From positions 1 to 6,557 of the forward strand of contig JAEZLZ010000019.1 of the NCBI GenBank assembly GCA_023415055.1: a DNA stretch of 6,557 nucleotides. Direction: 5' to 3'. Numbering within the stretch: the first letter of the stretch is position 1; every line of letters begins with the position of its first letter. This document shows, in pieces, positions 1-5,152 of the stretch. The DNA is from Bacillota bacterium (GTDB lineage Bacteria > Bacillota > Clostridia > Lachnospirales > Lachnospiraceae). The notes under the pieces were generated by a model. It saw only the letters and a program-made list of their open reading frames with translations, ran no database searches and had not been told where the DNA came from. Position numbers and translations under genes: made by a program.

Positions 1-288
1 CATTAATTTATGGGCGAAAACAACATCTTTTCTGTTGCAAAGTGTCTGTTTTCCAGGTTGAAGGGTGCACAAATTAAAACGTCATCCTTTTTATGAAGGC
101 GAATAGTGTCCCATTCTTCCCTATGGCTGCTAACCTCTCATGTCTAACAGGATCATCTGATATATGATTCAGAGTCCTAAATTCCTTCGTCCAGCCTTCC
201 CATAGTTGGGTGTCGCTCCTGCTCCTAACCAGGGTCATGCCCTATAAAATATGCTATAGCGACTTCGCTCTGCTTTGTCATTGCTAGA
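1..288 (-). other. Gene-poor flank; possible 5' part (domain I) of a group II intron, truncated by the window edge
   Basis: No convincing gene lies here. Read on the minus strand, the DNA is rich in short complementary stretches and purine-rich loops and contains phrases reminiscent of group II intron domain I RNA. This is recognition from memory, not alignment. A 54-codon ATG frame (74-238, minus; starts MTLVRSRSD, contains WEGWTKEF and RLAAIGKNG) is open, but it has no ribosome binding site and is preceded in frame by a stop; such frames are sometimes annotated inside intron RNA. If this is an intron, its 5' end would be near the insertion-sequence end at about 289 and the reverse transcriptase gene would lie beyond position 1. 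A 3' intron end on the same strand is present at the other side of the window, which makes the idea plausible but does not prove it. A small real gene is the main alternative. Confidence 0.3.
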
Positions 289-318
289 GAGCACTCCTGT
301 AATCCAGCACCAATTGAA
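289..318. repeat. Left inverted-repeat end of the insertion sequence
   Basis: Two blocks, 289-303 (GAGCACTCCTGTAAT) and 308-318, are complementary to blocks at the opposite end of the element. The block lies 46 bp past the transposase stop codon, so this is the end downstream of the transposase. Confidence 0.65.
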
Positions 319-331
319 CCTTGGCGGACGT

Positions 332-346
332 ACACTGTTACAGTGT
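332..346 (-). other. Small hairpin downstream of the transposase stop
   Basis: A perfect 6-bp inverted repeat (ACACTG/CAGTGT, 3-nt loop) lies 17 nt past the transposase stop and inside the element. It has no T-tract on the minus strand, so it is a poor terminator. It could be part of a structured end or guide RNA of the element. Confidence 0.35.
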
Positions 347-363
347 GCTTTGTTTCTTGTTCT

Positions 364-1638
364 TTAAGCTACTTCTGGCCTTACGATGTCTTTTCTAAAC
401 CTTTCTTCTTCAAAGTCACATCCAGTTTTCATGATGATATAGAATACTCGGATTGCTTTGCATGCTACTGCAATCTTAGCCTGCATTCCTCCCAGCGGTT
501 TCTTTTCTCGATTCCTGTAATAAAGGAACACATCAAGAAATGCTGGATTCCAGTTGATCAATGCCCTTGCTGATTCATACATCGTCCTTCGCAACTTTCT
601 TCTGCCTCTCTTGCTGATTCCCGGCTGACCCTTTTTCTTACCAGAACTGATTTTTGTTATCTCCAGTCCTGCAAGCTTCTGTATCTGTCTTGGATCGGTG
701 AAACGTCCGATATCACCGACCTCTGCCACAAAGCCTATCACGGTACTCAGCCCTACTCCTTTTATGGCGAGCAGTTTCTCCACATTTGGTACTTCCATTA
801 CTTTCTGGTTCAGATATTCATCAAGACGGATAAGCTGTTCCTGCTTTGATATGTAATCATTTACAAGGATCCATATCTCTAATCTTGCAGCTTCCCCACC
901 TTCCAGACCAACGCTTGATTGTGCAGCTTCTACCAGTGTCGTTGCCCTCTTCATTCCTGCCGCACGAATCTTTGCATTCCGCCAGATCTCATTTATTCCG
1001 CCTGCACCAAGTTTTATAATGTCCTGTGGCAATGGCGCCTGTTGCAGCACCTTCAATCCACTCATCGAATCAAAATCCGTATAGCACTCCAGATACTCAG
1101 GAAAGTACTTCTGTAACCACCCTTGAATTTGGTTTGAAAGTCGAACATGCTGTTTCATGATCTGATCTCTGCAAACACTTGCTTCTCGCAATTCTGAATA
1201 TACTCCGCTTGGAAGATAGGAGGTTGAAAAACGTCCATCTTTTACAAGGCCTGCGATTGTCTTTGGATCTTTTAAATCGCTCTTTTCTGGGCTGTTATCA
1301 TCGAGTTCCTTGCTCTTCTTTACACTGTATGGATTGACTGTTACCAAGAGGATGTCATGATCCTGTAAGAATTTCTGAAATGTCAGCCAATAGCATCCTG
1401 TAGGTTCACATCCTACAAGTATCTTCTTCATTTTGGTCTTACTCATTAATTCATCAAGCCAACGAAGAAATGCCAGAAATCCAACATTCGTATTGTTGAA
1501 TCTAAAAGCTCTTTTTGTATGCTCAAATCCTCTCCAGTCAAATGCTCTGGCGAAGTGCGCTTGTGAGCCAATGTCCACGCCTACAATTAAAGTGTCAGCA
1601 GTTACTTGATTTAATCTAGCATTCTGTGTTAAATTCAT
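364..1638 (-). CDS. IS110-family transposase (DEDD recombinase)
   Basis: This 424-aa protein is full length for the family. The N-terminal RuvC-like DEDD domain covers about residues 15-180. Its acidic set is visible as D22 (VGVDIG), E78 (CEPTGCYW), and D121 and D124 (SDLKDPK). The C-terminal Transposase_20 domain begins around residue 285 with a helix-hairpin-helix-like LLAIKGVGLSTVIG and carries the conserved serine region KISSGKKKGQPGISKRG (about 329-345), where the family's nucleophilic serine is expected. Known family members excise as circles and choose targets with a short RNA from the element's non-coding end. The start at 1638 is supported by GGAGG on the minus strand at 1646-1650, seven bases upstream. 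There are no internal stops or frameshifts, so it may still be active. It is transcribed divergently from the WYL regulator gene. Confidence 0.93.
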   Translation of the reverse strand: MNLTQNARLNQVTADTLIVGVDIGSQAHFARAFDWRGFEHTKRAFRFNNTNVGFLAFLRWLDELMSKTKMKKILVGCEPTGCYWLTFQKFLQDHDILLVTVNPYSVKKSKELDDNSPEKSDLKDPKTIAGLVKDGRFSTSYLPSGVYSELREASVCRDQIMKQHVRLSNQIQGWLQKYFPEYLECYTDFDSMSGLKVLQQAPLPQDIIKLGAGGINEIWRNAKIRAAGMKRATTLVEAAQSSVGLEGGEAARLEIWILVNDYISKQEQLIRLDEYLNQKVMEVPNVEKLLAIKGVGLSTVIGFVAEVGDIGRFTDPRQIQKLAGLEITKISSGKKKGQPGISKRGRRKLRRTMYESARALINWNPAFLDVFLYYRNREKKPLGGMQAKIAVACKAIRVFYIIMKTGCDFEEERFRKDIVRPEVA

Positions 1639-1642
1639 AGTG

Positions 1643-1709
1643 AAACCTCCGTTTGATTTTGGTATTTTTCATCCGTCCAAGATGATACCTTAATCTTACT
1701 TCGAGGTTT
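1643..1709 (-). ncRNA. Structured 5' leader of the transposase; candidate guide-RNA region or RBS-sequestering fold
   Basis: The untranslated leader can fold. An outer 7-bp stem pairs 1643-1649 with 1703-1709 (AAACCTC/GAGGTTT) and buries the transposase Shine-Dalgarno sequence. Inside it, 1661-1669+ (GGTAT, four T bulge, CATC) pairs with 1681-1689 (GATGATACC) around a CGTCCAA loop. Two readings fit: a fold that blocks translation of transcripts entering from outside, as in many insertion sequences, or part of the bridge RNA that IS110-branch elements encode upstream of the transposase. Sequence alone does not decide between them. Confidence 0.35.
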
Positions 1710-1716
1710 CTTTTTA

Positions 1717-1752
1717 TTCAATTGGCGTTATTTCTGAATTACAGGAATGCTC
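1717..1752. repeat. Right inverted-repeat end of the insertion sequence
   Basis: This end is complementary to the left end: inner block 1717-1727 and outer block 1738-1752. It lies about 80-115 bp upstream of the transposase start. The element boundary is probably between 1752 and about 1758. Confidence 0.65.
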
Positions 1753-1763
1753 CTGATAGATGG

Positions 1764-1795
1764 ATTGATTGTTACTGTTCACAGTAACGATCGAT
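1764..1795. repeat. 32-bp near-perfect palindrome next to the insertion-sequence end
   Basis: The core GTTACTGT (1771-1778) and ACAGTAAC (1781-1788) is perfect with a 2-nt loop. The arms extend to 15 positions with only two G-T mismatches. It has no T-tract, so it is not a good terminator. It starts about 10 bp outside the insertion sequence and about 30 bp upstream of the next gene's -35 box. It could be an intergenic palindromic repeat, a regulator site, or the structure that attracted the insertion. Confidence 0.6.
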
Positions 1796-1821
1796 TTATT
1801 TACAGATTTATTATATCTCGT

Positions 1822-1849
1822 GATTGTTGACACCAGTATGGCAACAATC
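1822..1849. promoter_or_regulatory. Dyad operator overlapping the promoter
   Basis: GATTGTTG (1822-1829) and CAACAATC (1842-1849) form a perfect inverted repeat. The symmetry extends to 10 of 11 positions per arm around a 6-bp centre (1833-1838). It covers the -35 box and the whole spacer up to the -10 box, the classical position for repression. Autoregulation by the adjacent WYL protein is the natural inference. Confidence 0.6.
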
Positions 1850-1855
1850 TATAAT
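1827..1855 (+). promoter_or_regulatory. Consensus sigma-A promoter of the WYL regulator
   Basis: A perfect TTGACA (1827-1832) and a perfect TATAAT (1850-1855) are separated by the optimal 17 bp. Transcription should start near 1862, giving a leader of about 25 nt before the regulator's start codon. Such a strong promoter for a regulator suggests that it is normally held down by a repressor. Confidence 0.85.
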
Positions 1856-1887
1856 GATAACAAGAAATTTGGGAAGGCGGCTATCAG

Positions 1888-2820
1888 ATGAAAGTTGACA
1901 GGCTTGTAAGCATTATTATGATACTCCTTGATAAAAAGCGTAGAGGCGCACAGGAGTTAGCAGATATGTTTGAAGTTTCACCTCGCACAATCTACCGCGA
2001 CATAGAAACGATCAACATGGCGGGTATTCCTGTTCGCGGGGCATCGGGAGTAGGCGGCGGCTTTGAAATCATGCAGAAATACAAGATTGATAAAAATGTC
2101 TTTTCGACTGCAGATCTCTCCGCTATCTTGATGGGGCTTTCCGGTCTTTCCAACATGATGTGGGGTAATGAACTTGTAAACGCCCTTGCGAAAGTAAAGA
2201 GTTTTATCCCCGCCGATAGAGCGAAAGACATTGAAATAAAGGCAAATCAAATATATATAGATTTAAGTCCGTGGATTGGCAACAGTAACATACAACCCTA
2301 TTTAGAAATTATCAAAACAGCTTTACAGGAAAGCAAGATGCTTTCGTTTGAATATGCAGATCGCTATGGGAATAAAAGCGCACGAACAGCCGAGCCTTAT
2401 CAGCTTGTATTTAAAAGCAGTCATTGGTATTGGCAAGGATATTGTCATAAAAGAAATGATTTTCGCTTATTTAAATTATCCCGCACATCAAACCTACAAA
2501 TTTTAGAGGAATTCTTTACGCCGCGAGATTATCAGAAACCGCAGTTAGATTTTACTGATATTATAGCAACGATGCAAACAAGTATCAAAATTCGTATTCA
2601 TAAATCCGTCATGGACAGAGTTCTTGATTATTGTACTTATGATCACTTTTCACCGGACGGTGATGAGCATTACATTGTTTGCTTTCCTTTCACAGAGAAC
2701 GAATACTACTATAATATTCTTTTCAGTTTTGGGGATAAATGTGAGTGTTTAGAGCCATTACATATCCGTACAGAAATAAAGCGCAGAATACATGATATCG
2801 CTGCTATATACGAAAGCTAA
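1888..2820 (+). CDS. YafY-like HTH/WYL-domain transcriptional regulator
   Basis: This 310-aa DNA-binding regulator has the usual YafY-family length and three parts. The N-terminal HTH_11 winged helix-turn-helix (about 1-60) includes AQELADMFEVSPRTIYRDIE and the wing GVGGGFE. The WYL ligand-sensing domain (about 140-205) carries the signature as HWYWQGYC (179-186), a WYW variant of the usual WYL. A C-terminal WCX extension covers about 230-305. WYL domains sense small ligands, sometimes nucleotides or nucleic acids. The ATG at 1888 follows GGGAAGG (1871-1877) by ten bases. The gene has its own consensus promoter with a dyad operator and lies back to back with the transposase. The target genes cannot be read from the sequence; autoregulation is likely. 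Confidence 0.92.
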   Translation: MKVDRLVSIIMILLDKKRRGAQELADMFEVSPRTIYRDIETINMAGIPVRGASGVGGGFEIMQKYKIDKNVFSTADLSAILMGLSGLSNMMWGNELVNALAKVKSFIPADRAKDIEIKANQIYIDLSPWIGNSNIQPYLEIIKTALQESKMLSFEYADRYGNKSARTAEPYQLVFKSSHWYWQGYCHKRNDFRLFKLSRTSNLQILEEFFTPRDYQKPQLDFTDIIATMQTSIKIRIHKSVMDRVLDYCTYDHFSPDGDEHYIVCFPFTENEYYYNILFSFGDKCECLEPLHIRTEIKRRIHDIAAIYES

Positions 2821-2861
2821 TACCTGAAGAAAGACGTAAAAAACAAACGATATGCCTTGTT

Positions 2862-2880
2862 CCCAAACAGTAACTTTGGG
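2862..2880 (+). terminator. Weak hairpin after the WYL gene
   Basis: CCCAAA (2862-2867) pairs with TTTGGG (2875-2880) over a 7-nt loop, followed only by TTTATA. It is a poor intrinsic terminator; read-through into the next fragment is possible. Confidence 0.25.
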
Positions 2881-3191
2881 TTTATAGGGAAAGTCAGGGC
2901 TTACAAGAAGTGGTCGATTTTACATACGGTAATTCAAAAGGAGATATAGCAACTATTAAATCGAGAAACAGGCAACAGACAAGATGGATATCTATAGCAG
3001 CTTTTATTGTCTTGCTTATAGGAGTAGGCGTGACTACATTTTTTCTTCATAATGGGAATTTAACTGTTGATGTTCCAAAGGATATCAGTGAAAACAGTAC
3101 ACTCGTTGAGAAAGACAATGATGAAAGTGCAGCTAGTGATAATACCATTAAGTCAATTCACGTACTTAGATCAAGCATACACATACTCTGA
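2874..3191 (+). pseudogene. Remnant of a single-pass membrane protein
   Basis: The reading frame is open from just after a stop at 2871 to a TGA at 3189-3191. It encodes a basic cytoplasmic segment (SRNRQQTRW), one transmembrane helix (ISIAAFIVLLIGVGVTTFF) and a polar outer tail (DVPKDISENSTLVEKDNDES). A GTG at 2910 would give 93 aa, but it has no Shine-Dalgarno sequence, and the frame simply continues upstream to 2874 without an ATG. The stop codon is the first triplet of a perfect inverted repeat, so the 3' end may be a chance stop where a longer tail was cut off. I do not recognise the family; the layout recalls anti-sigma or sensor-type membrane proteins. It is probably truncated at one or both ends. 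It follows the WYL gene in the same direction. Confidence 0.45.
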
Positions 3192-3245
3192 AATTACCAC
3201 CTCAAACTTTTTTATAATAATGTTTGAGGTGGTAATTTCATTTTT
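3189..3245 (+). terminator. Intrinsic terminator with a perfect 19-bp stem
   Basis: The arms 3189-3207 and 3222-3240 are perfectly complementary around a 14-nt AT-rich loop and are followed by TTTTT (3241-3245). The stem starts at the stop codon of the membrane-protein fragment. It ends transcription from the WYL side before the DUF1062 unit. The stem is unusually long and perfect. Confidence 0.75.
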
Positions 3246-3249
3246 CGGA

Positions 3250-3258
3250 TGCTAGAAT
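3250..3258 (+). promoter_or_regulatory. Possible extended -10 promoter for the leader/DUF1062 unit
   Basis: TGCTAGAAT matches an extended -10 element (TGnTATAAT with one mismatch). At the -35 spacing there is only TGGTAA (3230-3235). It lies just behind the terminator, and transcription would start near 3265, giving a leader of about 130 nt to the DUF1062 start codon. Confidence 0.35.
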
Positions 3259-3293
3259 GAAGTCAAAATTACGAAAGAAGTAAGGAGCATACT

Positions 3294-3320
3294 ATGACTA
3301 CACCTGAATTTTTTGCATAG
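3294..3320 (+). CDS. Eight-codon mini-ORF, possible leader peptide
   Basis: AAGGAG (3282-3287) stands six bases before an ATG that opens the peptide MTTPEFFA, which ends at TAG (3318-3320). The ribosome binding site is as good as that of any real gene here. The stop abuts a stem-loop, and the DUF1062 gene follows, an arrangement seen in leader-peptide control. Alternatively it is the start of a dead gene: beyond the amber codon the same frame stays open (TNNVIALAPPKAKLREMQ and so on) to a TAG at 3408-3410, overlapping the DUF1062 start by 14 bases. No function can be assigned. Confidence 0.35.
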   Translation: MTTPEFFA

Positions 3321-3364
3321 CAAAGGCTATTGCAAATAAAAACAAATAATGTAATAGCCCTTGC
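3320..3364 (+). promoter_or_regulatory. Stem-loop in the leader of the DUF1062 gene
   Basis: A 14-position stem (3320-3333 with 3351-3364; one A-C mismatch and one G-T pair) has a 17-nt A-rich loop and no T-tract on either side, so it is not a terminator. The 3' arm contains CCCTT (3358-3362), which is complementary to AAGGG (3383-3387) of the DUF1062 ribosome binding site, so an alternative pairing is possible if the stem opens. Confidence 0.4.
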
Positions 3365-3396
3365 ACCCCCAAAAGCTAAATTAAGGGAGATGCAAA

Positions 3397-3987
3397 ATGA
3401 GCTATTTTAGAGAATTTAGGTACGAAATTATTCCGGAAGAATCTTATACCATTCTTCGTCATTGTCCACTCTGCGGTACGAAATCATCCTATATCAACAG
3501 TAATAACTTCCGCGTAAACGCAAATGGAAATCGAATTGATGTATGGTTAATTTATCAATGTAATAAATGTAAACACACTTATAATTTAACTATTCTTGAT
3601 AGAAAAAATAAGGTAGACTTACCACTGCAGCATTACAAAAGCTTTATGGAAAACGATAAAGTACTTGCCATGAGATATGGAATGGATAAGTCTATTTTAT
3701 CAAAAAATAAGGCAGAAATTGATAAAAACGGAATCAAATATCAGACCATTACCAAAGAAGCACAATCGCACAATACGGATGGCGAGATCAATCATCTTGC
3801 CGGTGATTTCATCAAAATTGAGAACACCTATGGATTAAAAATAAGAGCTGACAAAATTATTGCAGATATTCTTCATGTTTCACGTACCAAGGCTGCACAA
3901 TTGGAGGTATCCGGCATCATCACTCTGAATCATCTTCCGGGACAGAACCTGGAAGTAATAATAAACGAAAATATCTATCATGAGTAA
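3397..3987 (+). CDS. DUF1062 zinc-ribbon protein
   Basis: This 196-aa soluble protein matches the DUF1062 family in length and layout; the family's function is unknown. The N-terminal half is a zinc ribbon with two knuckles: C23-P-L-C26, then C55-N-K-C58 after the motif NGNRIDVWLIYQC. The middle part (about 70-130) is charged and helical. The tail (about 138-170) runs YGLKIRADKIIADILHVSRT and then KAAQLEVSGIITL. This resembles an S4-type RNA-binding fold (R-x-D-K ... SR-x-x-A-x-x-L ... G), a personal reading rather than a family definition. The ATG at 3397 follows AAGGGAG (3383-3389) by seven bases. The gene stands alone between a leader with a stem-loop and its own terminator. Its place after a WYL regulator might mean control by it, but a terminator separates them. 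Confidence 0.85.
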   Translation: MSYFREFRYEIIPEESYTILRHCPLCGTKSSYINSNNFRVNANGNRIDVWLIYQCNKCKHTYNLTILDRKNKVDLPLQHYKSFMENDKVLAMRYGMDKSILSKNKAEIDKNGIKYQTITKEAQSHNTDGEINHLAGDFIKIENTYGLKIRADKIIADILHVSRTKAAQLEVSGIITLNHLPGQNLEVIINENIYHE

Positions 3988-4027
3988 TCAGTATGCGATC
4001 AATCTAAATTCCGTTATATGCAGAAAG

Positions 4028-4065
4028 AAAGTAGGACTCTCTTCTATGATGATCCTACTTTTTTT
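4028..4065 (+). terminator. Intrinsic terminator of the DUF1062 gene
   Basis: AAAGTAGGA (4028-4036) pairs perfectly with TCCTACTTT (4053-4061) over a 16-nt loop, followed by an unbroken T run to 4065. It lies 41 bp past the DUF1062 stop. Confidence 0.85.
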
Positions 4066-4135
4066 GTATAAGAAATATCCGGATGTGCTCCGCTTGAAAG
4101 CTACTCTCTCACCTGCTTATAATTCTGGTATTTAG

Positions 4136-4164
4136 TTTATTTATTTTCTCTTTTATGATATAAT
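4136..4164 (+). promoter_or_regulatory. Extended -10 promoter of the GNAT gene
   Basis: TGATATAAT (4156-4164) is a perfect extended -10. The -35 position 17 bp upstream holds only TTTATT (4136-4141). Transcription should begin near 4171, about 27 nt before the start codon. The rest of the gap from 4066 to here shows nothing recognisable. Confidence 0.7.
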
Positions 4165-4197
4165 ACAGCAAATATTACCAAACAGGCGAGGTCACGA

Positions 4198-5019
4198 ATG
4201 ATACCTATTAACCATTCCATCAAACTGAACAATGTATCAAAAGTCATAAATGACTATTCTCCCAGCTTTTCCGGAATCGTCAGCCAGGAAAGCAAAGGTA
4301 AATTATGGGTAGATAATATTACGGTACCCGCGATAGCAATCGCGGAGTCCTTTGCTGTTGGAAGCTTTGCTTTTCTCGGGGTACAGAAAGCCCCTATTAA
4401 CTTTGCAAAATTAAAGGATTTTTTAGAAAACGAACTTTTTTGCTCCTTAAAAAAAGACGGCTATGAATGTTTCGAATTTTCGATAGAAAGTGAAAGTCTA
4501 AGAGCGCCTATCCTTGAGATGTTTCAGGATGAGGTAATTCATACGGAAAAGGAATTCTCACTTCGAATCAACAGCGCGCCATTAAGCAATCAACCTATTC
4601 AACCCAAAGAATATCAAATAAGAAAAGTGGACGCTCTTTTCTGGACCAGGTTAATCGAAGGGCGATTTGAAAATGAAGATTTCTTAATGCGTAGGCTGCT
4701 AGAATCCTGGTCCTCCTTTGAAGTATTTGAAAAGAGAAGTGTTGCTTATTGTACTCTCTACAAAAACAGAATCGTTGCTGTCATGGTTGGTACTGCAAGC
4801 TTTAACCATATCATTGCAATTGATATCGAAACAGAAAGTAATCATCAGAGGAAGGGCTTAGCCTATGCTATGGGGGTTGAATTTATCACGGATTGTCTGA
4901 GCAACGAACTTATTCTGCAATGGGATTGTGTCGAATCTAATCCGAATTCTTATCACTTGGCTAAAAAACTGGGGTTTGAGAAAATACATGAAAATATAGT
5001 TTATTGGTTTGATCTATAG
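4198..5019 (+). CDS. GNAT-family N-acetyltransferase (Clostridia-type, two-part)
   Basis: This 273-aa protein belongs to the GNAT_acetyltran group that is common in Clostridia. The N-terminal half (about 1-130) is the poorly understood extension of that group. The C-terminal half (about 138-273) is the catalytic GNAT fold. The acetyl-CoA binding loop is seen as ETESNHQRKGLAYAMGVEF (211-229), with the Q/R-x-x-G-x-G/A signature as QRKGLA (217-222). The closing motif is NPNSYHLAKKLGFEKIHE (248-265), which ends in the usual LGF. It transfers acetyl from acetyl-CoA to an amine of an unknown small molecule or peptide; the substrate cannot be told. The ATG at 4198 follows the modest site GGCGAGG (4185-4191) by six bases. 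It is monocistronic, with its own promoter. Confidence 0.88.
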   Translation: MIPINHSIKLNNVSKVINDYSPSFSGIVSQESKGKLWVDNITVPAIAIAESFAVGSFAFLGVQKAPINFAKLKDFLENELFCSLKKDGYECFEFSIESESLRAPILEMFQDEVIHTEKEFSLRINSAPLSNQPIQPKEYQIRKVDALFWTRLIEGRFENEDFLMRRLLESWSSFEVFEKRSVAYCTLYKNRIVAVMVGTASFNHIIAIDIETESNHQRKGLAYAMGVEFITDCLSNELILQWDCVESNPNSYHLAKKLGFEKIHENIVYWFDL

Positions 5020-5048
5020 GCGCTAAATACTAAAATGCATTTATTATG

Positions 5049-5080
5049 GAGGATAAGGAATTCAATTCGAATTAATCCTC
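5049..5080 (+). terminator. Possible terminator hairpin after the GNAT gene
   Basis: GAGGAT (5049-5054) pairs with ATCCTC (5075-5080), and inside it AATTC (5059-5063) pairs with GAATT (5069-5073). Only TATTT follows, so termination would be weak. Confidence 0.35.
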
Positions 5081-5125
5081 TATTTGATAAGAAACACTTA
5101 CTAGAAATACAGTTAGAGAAATTAT

Positions 5126-5138
5126 GCTAAAATATAAT
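5126..5138 (+). promoter_or_regulatory. Candidate -10 region for the S51 peptidase gene
   Basis: TGCTAAAAT (5125-5133) forms an extended -10, overlapping TATAAT (5133-5138). The first gives a more sensible start, because the second would place the transcription start inside the ribosome binding site. No clear -35 box is present. Confidence 0.5.
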
Positions 5139-5152
5139 TAAGGAGAAGATTT

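Larger units (their letters stand above)
289..1752 (-). mobile_element. IS110/IS1111-family insertion sequence, about 1.46 kb
   Basis: One DEDD transposase gene is bracketed by imperfect inverted repeats. The outer arms 289-303 and 1738-1752 match at 14 of 15 positions (right arm ATTACAGGAATGCTC). Inner arms 308-318 and 1717-1727 match at 10 of 11 positions (TTCAATTGGCG). Arm spacing differs, 4 nt on the left and 10 nt on the right. The true termini are probably a few bases outside the outer arms. Inverted repeats are typical of the IS1111 branch of the IS110 family; the IS110 branch usually lacks them. No target duplication is evident, as is usual for the family. The non-coding ends are about 75 nt downstream and 99-115 nt upstream of the transposase, long enough for a short guide RNA (bridge RNA/seekRNA), as known for the family. 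Confidence 0.75.

Noticed and set aside
343..1116. Plus-strand frames of 76 and 65 codons within the insertion sequence
   Set aside because: They are antisense to the full-length transposase, without ribosome binding sites or recognisable motifs.
1978..2250. Open minus-strand frames opposite the WYL gene (90 and 79 codons)
   Set aside because: They are antisense to a strongly supported gene, have no ribosome binding site and look like reverse-frame artefacts.
3067..3255. 62-codon plus-strand frame
   Set aside because: It overlaps the membrane-protein fragment in another frame and runs through the terminator stem; it has no ribosome binding site and no protein-like features.
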